In this document: in pieces, positions 1 through 10,361 of the stretch
Numbering within the stretch: position 1 is the stretch's first letter
Layout of the letters: each line of letters opens with the position of its first letter
Source of the DNA: Siphonodentalium dalli
Lineage: Eukaryota > Mollusca > Scaphopoda > Gadilida > Siphonodentaliidae
Length of the DNA: 64,000 bases
Direction: 5' to 3'
Assembly (NCBI GenBank): GCA_032622095.1
Contig: CP136066.1
Location: forward strand, 59,180,609 to 59,244,608
The notes under the pieces: generated by a model
Databases searched by the model: none
What the model was told of the DNA's origin: nothing
The model's input: the letters and a program-made list of their open reading frames with translations, nothing else
Made by a program: the position numbers and the translations under genes

Positions 1-199
1 AAAACAAAAAAAAATCGGGTAAAATTGAAAAACTAAATTAAAAAGGCACAATTAACTCCTTGAAAAACAAAAAAAAATCGGGTAAAATTTAAAAACAAAA
101 AATTCAATTAAAAAATTAAAAAAGCACAATTAACTCATTGAAAAACAAAATAATTAACTCATTGAAAAACAAAAATTAAATTGTCATGTTTCTGACTAT
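1..199. repeat. AT-rich low-complexity degenerate tandem repeat
   Basis: Poly-A-rich sequence in which the motifs AAAAATCGGGTAAAATT and GCACAATTAACTC recur two or three times at roughly 70-bp spacing. No coding potential is seen. Confidence 0.6.
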
Positions 200-307
200 T
201 GCCGAAATTTGCTGCAAATGCAGCACAAGTGTCTCGGAACCTGTTGCAATTGCTTTTTCGAACAAAGCCATGGGACGAATGCCGCCAGTGGCGGGCTAAC
301 CTGCTAG
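200..307 (+). mobile_element. 3' end of a Helitron-like element (5' part outside or unrecognised)
   Basis: The segment ends in CTAACCTGCTAG at 307 and is followed directly by a T-C that starts the next copy. The CTAG end and the GC-rich stretch before it match the 3' ends at 1399, 1640, 24411 and 62621 (reverse strand). Helitrons are known to end in CTRR after a short hairpin; assignment to that superfamily is inference. No Rep/helicase ORF is present. Confidence 0.45.
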
Positions 308-1399
308 TCTACTATATATTTTGGGACTTCTGTTTGTCTGTTTGTCTGTTAGCTATGGCCGGGAAAACTGCCGGGCGGATTTAGCCCAAACTTGCTATCT
401 AAGGGTAAAAAAGACACGGGAATGGTCATCGGACCGCTTTTGAGAACGTCAGAGCACTCATTCTCCGATCCCCTGTCACCGTCCTTGGTGGGGATTGGTT
501 AACACAATCCACATTTGGTATTGTTAACCGAATAACGCTCTTTATTCTGTCCATATTTGCGCCTACGGCTGTTTGCAAGCTATTTTCAATATATGGTTTT
601 GTTCACCGAATAACGCTCTTTGTTCTGTCCATATTCGGTGTTGTTTATTCTGTCCACTCGCTCTTTTCTGGCGTCGTTCTCCGCAGTCTGATTCCACAGA
701 CGTTGCAGAAGAGTTCTGTTGTCGCTGATTTCACACACGTTGCAGTCTGATTTCACACACGTTGCAGGTCTCATTTGATGAATTTTTCTTGATAACATTT
801 GCCACTAATTTCTGCTGCTCTCTACATAATTTTGTTGTCGCTGTTGAACTTCTCTCACACTTTACTTTTAATTATACATATACTCTTGCCTTCCAGAGTT
901 CTGTTGTCGCTGATTTCACACGTTGCAGTCTGATTTCACACACGTTGAAGGTCTCATTTGATGAATTTAACCACTTTCAACATTTGCCACGTTTTCTTGA
1001 TAAGATTTGCCATTAATTTCTTTCCAACGACTGCTCTCTATGTGTGTCTGTATCCATACATCAGCGTGTTGTGTGATTCTTATGTCTCTCTTAGTACTTA
1101 GGGGTTCAAAGGAACGGGGGAGATTTTCATCGGGTAAGTTTTTCCGCCCGAGGTGATCTTCACCTTGAACGGGTACCCACAAACGTACCTCTTTTGTGGA
1201 CGGGTACCATCATTTCTCTTCATTAAAAAGGCAGAATTAACTCAAATTAAATTAACGGATTTCGACGAAATTTTATACCTAGGGATACTTTTGTCGGGGG
1301 AGTGTTTTGGACGGGTCAAATCCTTACCCCGACCTGACTTCGACCTTCAAAATGGTCAATTCAAGGTCAAAGCCCGGACGAAGTCGGGTCACCTGCTAG
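308..1399 (+). mobile_element. Helitron-like non-autonomous element, long copy
   Basis: It starts with TCTACTATATATTTTGGGAC at 308 and ends with CACCTGCTAG at 1399. The last 150 bp carry the family signature: GACCCCGACC-type blocks, GACCTTCAAAATGGTCAATT, then a CCCGGACGAAGTCGGG hairpin 10-15 bases before CTAG. The middle, about 420-1240, is unrelated to the short copy at 1400-1640 and contains its own duplication. It may be captured DNA or a separate insertion. No transposase or helicase is visible. Confidence 0.55.
706..1045 (+). repeat. Direct duplication of about 185 bp inside the long Helitron-like element
   Basis: AGAGTTCTGTTGTCGCTGAT, followed by two ACACGTTGCAG motifs and GGTCTCATTTGATGAATTT, occurs at about 709-790 and again at about 895-966. 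In both copies TTCTTGATAA and a TTTGCCA.TAATTTC run follow. Just upstream, 528-640 has two copies of GAATAACGCTCTTT near TCTGTCCATATT. Confidence 0.7.
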
Positions 1400-1640
1400 T
1401 CTAATATATATTTTGGGACTTCTGTCTGTTTGTTAGCAATGGCCGGGAAAACTGCCGGACGGATTTATACGAAATTTGATACATAGGGATACTTTTGTCC
1501 GGGGAGTTTTTTGGACGGGTCAAATCGTGACCCCGACCTGACCTTGACCTTCAACATGGTCAATTCAAGGTCAAATCGCGCCTTTCGAATGATAAAAGCA
1601 GATGGGAAACAGCCCGGACGAAGTCGGGTCACCCTGCTAG
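1400..1640 (+). mobile_element. Helitron-like non-autonomous element, complete short copy (241 bp)
   Basis: It begins TCTAATATATATTTTGGGAC directly after the CTAG of the preceding copy and ends CTAG at 1637-1640, followed by T. Internal parts are GCAATGGCCGGGAAAACTGC, GGGATACTTTTGTC, GACCTTGACCTTCAACATGG, then the CCCGGACGAAGTCGGG hairpin near the 3' end. The 5' TC, the subterminal hairpin and CTAG-T fit Helitron termini. Translations such as the 73-residue plus frame here are chance ORFs. Confidence 0.6.
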
Positions 1641-2282
1641 TAAACATATATATTCATGGACGGAGTTATGAGAACAATAACACCCACTTATTCGAAACAG
1701 ACATTGCGTTATTAGCATTAATACGGTTTTGATCGGATTATACCGGCTTTTGGAAAAAAACGACATATCTGAAAAAAATATCCGACCAGGGATGTATATT
1801 ATAGTCTCATTTACTTTTCTATACGATAGATGACACACCAAGATGCCAATGTTTTCACACAGATACAAACGATAGGTGGTGAAATGTCAAAAACAAATTT
1901 TCACATTTCGGCCGCCATATTGGATTTTGGTGTCAGATGTTTGGCTAATTTGCAAGGGTTGTATATTAGCATAACGAATCAAGTGGAAAACAAGACCGCG
2001 TGTGGTAATATCTTTACTATAATGACGATCAACGAGACCTTGTGCATATCAAGCAAAATGGCCGCCATGGTGGACGCCATCTTGTCTGGAGTCTATGTGG
2101 CCACCTTTTTTTAACAGCAGAAATAAATTGGATGAGACATTAAGGAAAACAATGTGTGGGGTGAAGTCTTGGGTGCACATATCGACCAATATCTCCTGGA
2201 TTAATTCGTTGAGGTTCTCCCGTTAACCCTTTCGATACTAAATACTCATTGATAAGTAGTGGTCCCGTAGGAAATGTTCTTT
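1641..2282. other. No gene seen; copies of a CGGCCGCCAT-containing repeat
   Basis: No supported coding region. CATTTCGGCCGCCATATTGG at about 1904 resembles the block near 38655, so part of this stretch may be an old interspersed repeat. Confidence 0.4.
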
Positions 2283-2460
2283 GGTTGAACTTAGTATCCG
2301 AACATTTCGTTTGTTGAACTTATTATCTAAACATTTAAACAATAGTACTCCTTCTGTACTTGTATTATATGTACACTGCTTAATTTCCTGAAAACATCCC
2401 CATATGTATATAATATACCATTCCAATGTATACTTCTATAACTGGATGGGAGAATCCATC
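2283..2460 (+). repeat. Interspersed repeat, related to 10434-10585
   Basis: GTTTGTTGAACTTATTATCT, the phrase ACTCCTTCT, a CCCATATG run and ATACCATTC(C/A)AATGTATAC occur in the same order near 10436-10580. This indicates two diverged copies of one dispersed repeat of unknown class. Confidence 0.5.
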
Positions 2461-3420
2461 TTGTATTGAACGGATTATAAAAATGAAGAAACTTTAGTTT
2501 TGGTCGCAAATTACAGTATGTTCTGATATATTTATGTCTAAGACATTTCAGAATAATGTGGTACTGTACGTCGTTTTCGTGTAGTGTATTGAATACATTT
2601 GTTATGTTGATATTAAAGGGACGTAAGTCATTCTCGGTGGATATATGCTGATGGTGGATACTGTGTGACGTTCTATGATTCAGAGGGCTTACAATGACAA
2701 TAAGATAGAAAAACTGAACATGAAGTCATAAAATGATGATGTGGCTGATGAGTGTCATGCTTTCTGCCAAACCCAATTCTCTAATGTACTTATCTTTACA
2801 TTATATCATATCACACGAAACCCCTATTTTATAATTAAATAGGCCATTACATATTTCCTTATCTCTCGCAAGTTATGATTAGGTGCGTGCTTCCCGTGCA
2901 TATCACTTGGCATCGCGCTAACAAAATGACTGCCCGTCTTTACATTGATTCAGGCAGATTAATACTATTTCGAAAAGCCGCGCATGACACCAACACCAGA
3001 CAATGCAAAAATGATGCGTTTTTTATTAAAGTTAAATTATTGTCCAACTTTGTTGCACTAACGAAAATAGACACAAAAGCAAAGAGGCAAATTCGTCGCC
3101 AGCCCCAGAGCACGTAATAATGTCGTATACGCGGTTGTGAAGTGTCTCAGCCAATGCTGTAAATGTATGCATTTTGCAACCTCTTTTAATCATTTTGATT
3201 TGTTAAAAAGCCATAAAGCTCTAGTATTTTCCATGTGATATACAAGATCTTCGACACGTTATGTTTGGACATAATATTTTATGAAACTCGTTTGATTGCC
3301 TAATAAAAAATAAAAACCTGTTAAAACCTCCTCTTTTGAAAGTCGACATCTGGCCATTAAAATCTTCTATGATTGGGTTCATGTGTCCGATCTAGTTATT
3401 TTATAGTATATAAAACGTAC
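2461..3420. other. No gene or clear repeat seen
   Basis: AT-rich intergenic sequence. The open frames are short and show no recognisable protein similarity. Confidence 0.4.
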
Positions 3421-3982
3421 GATGGTGTCAGATAGGACAGGGTATCTTTGAGATGGTCTATATCTTCCAGGCCACAATTACAACAACAACAAGAACAAAA
3501 ACATCAACATTTATTTAATAAATCCCGATGTCAAGACTGCAAATAGCCATTGTGTGAGTAAAACTGAAATAAATAATTAAGAGTAGGTACATTATTTGTC
3601 TTCATAAAGTTGTTTATTTCGATCGAAAGATCGTGGTTGAAGCTATAACTGAAATGCAATTTGCCGTGATTGAGGCTACTAAAAAGATAGAGTTGTCCTT
3701 CTTGATACGCTTTTTGTATGATCTTTGCACGAATTTATGTTCTAACAAATACCCAAATAAAACTGTCTCACGGATACAATTTATGTTAATTGATAGAAAC
3801 ATTTCCAGACATGTGACCTCGATCCATATAATATTATTTGATACCGCGGAATACAAATAAAACAATCTGCGAAGAGATAGACCATCTTTAAAGGGTACAT
3901 TGGATTCCATCGAAACTGTGTAAGCAGTAGTTATATGTCATCACTCAACTTATAAAAATTATTATTCCAGTCCTATCAAGAA
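3421..3982 (+). promoter_or_regulatory. 5' flank of TRIM-like gene copy 1, shared with copy 2
   Basis: GTGTCAGATAGGA at about 3426 and the stretch from about 3510 to 3982 match 31872-31885 and 32400-32899 in front of the second gene, including ACATTTCCAGACA and the run from GCGAAGAGATAGACCATCT to the start codon. A pyrimidine-rich TTATTATTCCAG ends at 3970, 12 bases before the ATG. It could be a 3' splice site of a 5'UTR intron, but no donor was identified. No clear TATA box was seen. Confidence 0.4.
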
Positions 3983-5551
3983 ATGGCCGATACACACACG
4001 CAATGCCGAATACACAAGGGTGCGGTGCATTCTTTCTGCCTGAAACATGGAATCTACTGCTGTCCAGAGTGCCATCGGCGTTCGTATCCAGCGTGCTCAG
4101 TGCTGGCGAAAGATGACGCCATCAGCCATTTCCAAGGAGAGCTCACGACGTCAGCATCTAAAATTCATGACGTCATGCAGAATTGTGATGGTTTGTTAGC
4201 TTCGCTTCAAGATAAGCGGGATAGCATTCGATACGAGAACGAGGCGGCGATCGATTGTGTGACGACATTTTGTGACCAATTGCAGTCAACCATCGACTGT
4301 TTCCGACAGCAAAGTCTCGAGAAGATCAAAATGATGTCCACCGAGCGAATCGACCGCATAACGGATCAACTGCAAACATGCGAAGGTCTAAATACTTATC
4401 TGAACGAGCTGAAAGAAACAGCTGATATAAAATACATACCTGACCAGGCTGCGATAAGCAGGGACCAAATCACGCATCTCAATATGGTAACTAATCAACT
4501 CGGCGACGGATTGGTATCGGCGGAGTTTCAAATAGGCGAACTCAGTAGTGAAGAAATTGACCACTCCATTCCGATCCCGATCGACTCAAGTATCAATACA
4601 CAACTCTACGAACAATTAACCGGCATTCACGAATCTATTGGAAAATACCCGGAAGGTTGCACAGGTTTTACATCTATCTGTCGATCTGAATCATCCGTGC
4701 AGTCGGATTGCGCGAATGAGGGGCCAGCCGAGGGGATTGCTGCTACTCAACATACGCCAACCGAAAGAGACACCCCGCGCACATTTAGTGAGCATTCCAG
4801 GTTCTCTCACCCGGGTAATAATCGTGTTGTTCGATTTGCTCACACGCCGGCTGGGCTTCGTTTATTGGTATCTTCGACTAACCCGAACCAACTATCTATT
4901 GTAGATGAGGAAGGACGGGTATCAATTACTAAAGAAATGGATACCTCAATTTACGACATGTGTGTTAGAGACGAGCAGGTTTATGCGACTGGTGGTGAAG
5001 AATGGAACATACGGGTGTACAGACTGCCAGACCTCTCCCTTGTTCGTAAAATTACCACAGTGGACAAAACTCGCAAACTTTTCTGCACAGATCATGACAT
5101 TGTTGTATCTCTGTATAAAGATTTCTTCAATGAATATGTATGTCGAATTTCAGAGACGGGAGAGGTGACACACACTTCATCCCGCGAGTTCGATAGCATT
5201 GTCAGTATTGTGGAGATCTCGCGTGGGGGAAACATTTTGGTATCAGACGGTGATGCTCACACCATCGTGATCCTGTCGGCGGACCTTTCCCATATTGCAA
5301 ATATAACCGGTCCGCATATTGCGATGCCTTGTGGTTTGTGCCTTGTGTGTGAATCAGTATTTGTCTCATGTTATGGATCAAACTCTGTTATCGAGCTCGA
5401 TGTCTGCGGTGGCTATAAGAGAATTGTACTCGGAGACGAAGCCGGACTTGAAGAACCACATGAACTAGCATACGACAAAGAAACAGCGAAACTCGTCGTA
5501 TCGCCACATAATGATTCCGACCCATTTGTTGTTTTCGTCGGTGATTCGTGA
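3983..5551 (+). CDS. RING-less TRIM-like protein: B-box, coiled coil, C-terminal beta-propeller (copy 1)
   Basis: Intact 522-residue ORF. Residues 8-50 form a B-box-type zinc finger (C8, H11, C19, C26/C27, C30, C38, H49). About 55-165 is Gln/Glu/Lys-rich helix typical of a TRIM coiled coil. About 190-275 is a Ser/Thr/Asp-rich linker. About 280-522 contains repeated strand-turn units (VVRFAHTPAG, IYDMCVRDEQVY, IVEISRGGNILVSD, PCGLCLVC, PHELAYD) like an NHL/WD-type propeller. No RING precedes the B-box, so direct E3 ligase activity is not supported. Family members act as scaffolds or in innate defence; that role here is inference. The start ATGGCCGA is chosen because it is conserved in copy 2 and an in-frame stop lies just upstream. 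The gene body is intronless. Confidence 0.85.
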   Translation: MADTHTQCRIHKGAVHSFCLKHGIYCCPECHRRSYPACSVLAKDDAISHFQGELTTSASKIHDVMQNCDGLLASLQDKRDSIRYENEAAIDCVTTFCDQLQSTIDCFRQQSLEKIKMMSTERIDRITDQLQTCEGLNTYLNELKETADIKYIPDQAAISRDQITHLNMVTNQLGDGLVSAEFQIGELSSEEIDHSIPIPIDSSINTQLYEQLTGIHESIGKYPEGCTGFTSICRSESSVQSDCANEGPAEGIAATQHTPTERDTPRTFSEHSRFSHPGNNRVVRFAHTPAGLRLLVSSTNPNQLSIVDEEGRVSITKEMDTSIYDMCVRDEQVYATGGEEWNIRVYRLPDLSLVRKITTVDKTRKLFCTDHDIVVSLYKDFFNEYVCRISETGEVTHTSSREFDSIVSIVEISRGGNILVSDGDAHTIVILSADLSHIANITGPHIAMPCGLCLVCESVFVSCYGSNSVIELDVCGGYKRIVLGDEAGLEEPHELAYDKETAKLVVSPHNDSDPFVVFVGDS

Positions 5552-5920
5552 ACACCACGAATGTCTGTGTATATGATCGATATTCCATTCTACATGTATC
5601 TGTGAACTGTGATTTGGAAATGAATTTGGCGAAACTCGTTGCAATGCCACATTATATATCACAGACCTTTGTTTCGAGTGAATCACGAATACCACGACGG
5701 ACTGTGTATATGACCGACATTTAATTTTGCATGTAGTTTTAAATTTTGCTAAGGAATTTTTGAAATATCTAGTAGTGAAACAGCTATGCTATCTTTCCAA
5801 ACGAAACCCACGCACCATTCCTACTAAATCGGTTTATTTTGCTGTCAGTGTGATGTGAAACTTAAAGGTGTGTTCAGGGTTCCAGACCTCCAGTTACAAC
5901 AACAACATCTAAAATCTAAT
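5552..5920 (+). other. 3' flank/3'UTR of TRIM-like copy 1 with an internal duplication
   Basis: The gene end and the words ACCACGA, TGTGTATATGA, CGA.ATT and TGCATGTA recur about 140 bp downstream (5530-5605 and 5675-5740). The stretch from TTCCAAACGAAACC (about 5795) onward is shared with copy 2 (about 34757) and with the relic at 18240. No obvious AATAAA is seen here. Confidence 0.55.
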
Positions 5921-6290
5921 TTAACCCTTTACCAAACAAAACGGCCAAAAACGACCACATTGTGATGGTTACAGTTATGTCCTGTGCCAATGCATTCTCT
6001 TATATATGCGAGTCGACCAAAGGTCGCCTCGCATATATAAGAGAATGCATTGGCCTTAAAAAAAACCTTTTTTAACACTTTTTACCATTTTTTCTTACAT
6101 TCTTTAACAATTTTACAATTTTTTCTTACATTTTTTAACAATTTTTATCATATTTTTCTACATTCTTTGACAATTTTATCATTTTTAATATGTGTTAAGC
6201 CAATGCATTCTCTTATATATGCGAGGCGACCTATTCGCATATATAAGATAATGCATTGGCACAGGGCCGTTCTGTTGGGTAAAGGGTTAA
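5921..6290. mobile_element. piggyBac-type MITE with TTAA target duplication and hairpin ends
   Basis: TTAA (5921-5924) is followed by CCCTTTACC, and the right end is GGTAAAGGG then TTAA (6287-6290). The orthologous spot behind TRIM copy 2 (34885-34895) reads ATCTAATTTAACGTTAG with no insert, so TTAA was duplicated on insertion. Inside each end, GCCAATGCATTCTCTTATAT runs into a palindrome around GCGAGTCGACC, so each terminus folds on its own. The core is T-rich. CCC termini with TTAA targets are the known piggyBac signature. No transposase is present. Confidence 0.8.
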
Positions 6291-6594
6291 CGTCATTTTC
6301 TGCGTTGTTCTGTTGAAAACAAATATTGAAAACTATGACAAACTAGACCAATACATGTGAAACAATATAATTTTATTATTCAAAATGTTCAAAATGATTT
6401 GTGGTGTTCCTCTCAAACATGAAACAAATATGAAATACATGCATAGAACATTCATTATCAGACAAAAATAATATCTTTCATGTAGTACTTATTGTTCCAA
6501 ACATGTTTTTTTATACATTACAATCTACATAAAAAGTGAACATTAAGGTATCATAAAAATGAGTGTGAAGTCCTGAATACATCTTTAACATAGT
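6291..6594 (+). repeat. Distal part of the TRIM segmental duplication
   Basis: From TTTCTGCGTT through TTGTGGTGTTCCTCTCAAAC to AAAAAGTGAACATTAAGGT the sequence parallels 34895-35150 and, more weakly, 18375-18640. It marks the far edge of the duplicated segment. Satellite DNA follows directly. Confidence 0.7.
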
Positions 6595-8100
6595 ATAGTC
6601 AGCATGAGGCCGCTGCTCGTGCATAACGACGCACACTCGGTTCCATGTGGAGTTTATCAACATATTATAATCAGCATGAGGCCGTTAATTATGCATAGCA
6701 ACGCACACTCGGTTCTATGCGGAGTTTGTCAACATATAATAGTCAGCCTGAGGCCGCTACTCGCGCATAACAACGCACACTTGTTTCTATGAGGGGTTTA
6801 TCAGCATATATTAGTCAGCCTGAGGCTGCTACTCGTGGATAACAACGCACACTTTGTTATATTAGGGGTTTGTCAACATATTATAGTCGCCATGAGGCCG
6901 CTACTCGTGCATTACAACGCACACTTGGTTATATGTGGGGTTTATCAACACATTTTAGTCAACATGAGGCCGCTCGCTACTCGTTAATAACAAATAACGC
7001 ACACGACTTGGTTCTATGCGGAGTATATCAACATATTATAGTCAGCATGAGGCCGCTACTCGTCGATAACAACGCACACTTGTTTATATGAGGGGTTTAT
7101 CAACATATTATAGTCAGCCTGAGGCGCTACTCGTGCATAACAACGAACACTTTGTTATATGAGGGGTTTGTCAACATATTATAGTCGCTATGAGGCCGCT
7201 ACTCGTGCATTACAACGCACACTTGGTTATATGTGGGGTTTGTCGACATATTTTAGTCAACATGAGGCCGCTCGCTACTCGTTAATAACAAATAACGCAC
7301 ACGACTTGGTTCTATGCGGAGTATATCAACATATTATAGTCAGCATGGAGCCGTTACTCGTGCATAGCAACGAACGCGGTTCTATGCGGAGTTTATCATC
7401 ATATTACAGTCAGCATGAGGCCGCTACTCGTGCATAATAACGCACGCTTTGTTCTATGCGGGGTTTATCAACATATTATACTCATAATGAGGCCGCTACT
7501 CGTGCATAACAACGCTCACTTGGTTCTATGCAGAGTATATTAAAGGTACTCAATCCGATCAGACGGTCCCCATATCACTTGATTCTATGCGTGGTTTATC
7601 AACATATTATAGTCCTCACGAGGCCGCTAATCGAGCATAACAACGAATAATTGGTTCTACGCGGGGTTTGTGAGCATATTATAGTCATCACGAGGCCGCT
7701 GATCGAGCATAACAAAGCTCACTTGGTTCTATGGGGATATATCAACATTATTACAGTCAGCACGATGCCGCTACTCGTGCGTAGCAACGCACACTTTGTT
7801 CTATTCGGAGTTTGTCGACATATTATAGTCAGCATGAGGCCGCTACTCGTATACATAATAACGCTCACTTTATAAGAAGTTCATCAGTCTATTATAATTA
7901 ACATGAGGCCTCTATTCCTGCTTAACAAAGCATACTTGGTTCTATGCGGAGTTTATCAACATATTATAGTCAGCTATTCTGCATAACAACGCATATACTT
8001 GGTTGTATGCTGAGTTTATCGACATATTATAGTCAGCACGAGGCCGGTAATCGTGCATAACAACGCACACTTGGTTATATGCGGGGTTTGTCAACATGAA
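6595..8100 (+). repeat. Satellite array, about 72-bp monomer, about 20 copies
   Basis: The unit reads roughly ATTATAGTCAGCATGAGGCC, GCTACTCGTGCATAACAACG, CACACTTGGTTCTATGCGG, AGTTTATCAACAT. GAGGCC starts near 6606, 6678, 6750 and so on. Monomers are diverged, and some carry insertions such as an extra CGCTACTCGTTAATAACAA. A block of four monomers at about 6894-7050 recurs almost unchanged at about 7186-7345, a higher-order repeat of about 292 bp. ORFs across the array are translations of the monomer and not genes. Confidence 0.92.
7540..7580 (+). mobile_element. Solo end of a TTAA-flanked fold-back MITE inside the satellite
   Basis: TTAA (7540-7543) then AGGTACTCAATCCGATCAGA and GGTCCCCATATCA match the ends of the elements at 39219-39655 and 41357-41635. 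Only one terminus remains, breaking the satellite phase. Confidence 0.65.
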
Positions 8101-8741
8101 TAAGCCAATAGATGCATATTAGTAAACACATGTGAGACTCGGCGACAACACACATGGTGCATGTGCATTTGTAAAAACTAGTGATTTCACAAACACACGG
8201 ACAAATGTTTTGTAATAAACGGTTATCCCTCAGACACAGTTTAAAAACACCAACACATGTTTATTACAATGAGGATAAACACGACAAATGTTACTTTCAT
8301 ACACTATTTAGATGCAAAACAATTGGTTAATGGGTTTCCGTGCATGAACCTGGTCAGGGGTGGACAGTTTAGTACATGGATATACACAGAAAGCTCCATA
8401 ATTGTTAATCTAATAGCCACATCAAGCATATTATATAATAATATAAATATCAAAAAGATGACTTTAATCATATATTTAGAGGGGAAATTTTGGAAGAAGC
8501 TTTCTCAACAAATCTACAAATTGAGTGAAAATGAAACAAGTGCCATAAAAAGTGCATGATCTGAATTAGCAAAAGGCTAGAATGGCAATTTAATGGAGTT
8601 TACCACTGCTTCAAGAGTGTTCACAGAATGATAGTTTGTGTGCTAGAAAATTGTCAGTTGCTGTTCAAGTTATCCCATATACAGGTGATACAACTAGTAT
8701 TTATTGACTGTTTGTGTCCGTTCTCAGTTCTCACCTGTGCA
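8101..8741. other. No gene seen
   Basis: Non-repetitive AT-rich spacer between the satellite and the hAT-like element. The 100-residue plus frame at 8257-8559 has no recognisable domain. Confidence 0.4.
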
Positions 8742-9704
8742 CAGGGACGTTGCGACATGGGGGTTTGGGGGTGTCTCACTCCCAAATTTGGTCAAATTTT
8801 TCAACAGTTGGACATTTCATACCTACCACAACATCAGTTGAAAATTTCACACCAACAATAGGTTGAAAATGTTCTTGTAGTTTGCATATTTTCCTTCTTT
8901 TGGTCAAAATTTTGGACTGAAATGGCCATCAGTTGGAAATTTTCCAACCTTAGGTGGGGTGTCAGGTTGGAAATTTCCAACACTTGGAAACCTTGTGTCC
9001 TGGTCCCTCCCCCTGGTCAGTTAAAAACTGCTAGTTAATTTAAGAAAACAATATTGCCCAACACGTGGTCAACATGGTCATTGGAATTTTCATCAGTTGG
9101 AAAACTTCCAACCTCAGTGGGGGTGTCAGGTTTGAAATTTCCAACTCTAGGCAGTCCTGAGGCTAGATGCTAGGATTTTGCGATTTTCTTGTTCAGATTT
9201 CAAAATTTTCGCACACCAGGGAGAACCATGGTCGATCGTGTGTGTCATCGTCCCTCCCCTGGCCAATAAAAAAACTGCTAATTAGTTTAACAAAACAATA
9301 TTTTACTACAGTTGGTCAAAACTGTGGACTGAAATGGTCATCAGTTGGAGATTTTTTTCCAACATATGGGTATAAGGTTTGAAATTTCCATCACTAGGAA
9401 AGCTTGAGGCCAGTCTAGATGCTAAGATTTTGCGATTTTCTAGTTTAGTTTACAAAATGTTCTCACACCGGGTGTCCTGGTATCTTGTCCGTAGCCGTGT
9501 GCATTTGTCTGGATTTGGACCACTAGATGTTAGGATTTATGCAATTTTCAGGTTCAAATATCTTAATGTTCTGAAACCGGATATTTTGTCTTTATGAATA
9601 TATAGGCTATTAGGCCTGAGTGCTTGGTTGGATTCAAGGGTGTGCAGTTGGAATTTCCCAAAGGTGAACACCCCAACCGAGACCCTATAGCCACGTCCCT
9701 GCAG
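8742..9704. mobile_element. hAT-like non-autonomous element with CAGGGACG ends
   Basis: The left end CAGGGACGTTGCGACATGGG and the right end CTATAGCCACGTCCCTG are inverted relatives. The inside is full of repeated GTTGGAAATTTCCAAC-type words. A second copy lies at 25152-25961, sharing CACCAACAATAGGTTGAAAA and the end structure. CAGGG termini are usual in hAT elements, but the 8-bp flanks are not clean: CCTGTGCA on the left versus GCTGTGCA displaced by three bases on the right. No transposase is visible. Confidence 0.65.
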
Positions 9705-10218
9705 GCTGTGCATCATTTTCAGGTGGTATCACCAACAGGTATAACACAAATTGAAGGACACTTACTAACGATCAAATACACATGCATGTATACATCCAAC
9801 ATCGATCTAAAGGTAGTATTTAAGCAATACATCTTGGACACATAATTTTCTTCGGCAAGCTGTAAATCCGGGGTTCTGGGATAAATATCTATATATATGT
9901 ATATTCAGATATGAAAGAGTTAACAGGGGTAAATTATATGCGTACCTATTAATAAAATATATAGGATGCACGTCATGCTTGTTTTCACATATTTTTAATG
10001 TCATTAACTTCAATATATCAAGATGCACTGGACATCAAAATTTGTCATTGTTGTCTAAGGAACAATCAAAATCAAAATAAAAAAAAAATAAAAAATGCTA
10101 GCTAGGGATTATAATTCAGGTAATTGTGGACTCCTAACTTATAAGACACTATTGTTAGGATCGATTCCATCTGTAACGGTGCTTTGACGCTTTGTACACA
10201 TTGGATTGCGATTGCTCT
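9705..10218. other. No gene seen
   Basis: AT-rich spacer with short poly-A runs near 10075. Nothing recognisable. Confidence 0.4.
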
Positions 10219-10361
10219 TTAAAGGTACTCAATCCGATCACACTCTCCTACATTACTATTTCTTTGGCTTCGGGGATAACAAATATTTTACCCCTACCCC
10301 CCCCCCCCCGAAGCCGAAGAAATAGTAATTTAGGACCGTCTGATCAGATTGAGTACCTTAA
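10219..10361. mobile_element. Short TTAA-flanked fold-back MITE (about 135 bp)
   Basis: TTAA (10219-10222) and AGGTACTCAATCCGATC at left; GATCAGATTGAGTACC then TTAA (10358-10361) at right. The arms also pair internally: TACTATTTCTTTGGCTTCGG against CCGAAGCCGAAGAAATAGTA, separated by a C-rich loop. Same family as 39219-39655 and 41357-41635. Confidence 0.75.

Noticed and set aside
6604-7875. Several 60-90 residue ORFs
   Set aside because: They are in-frame translations of the 72-bp satellite monomer and repeat the same words.
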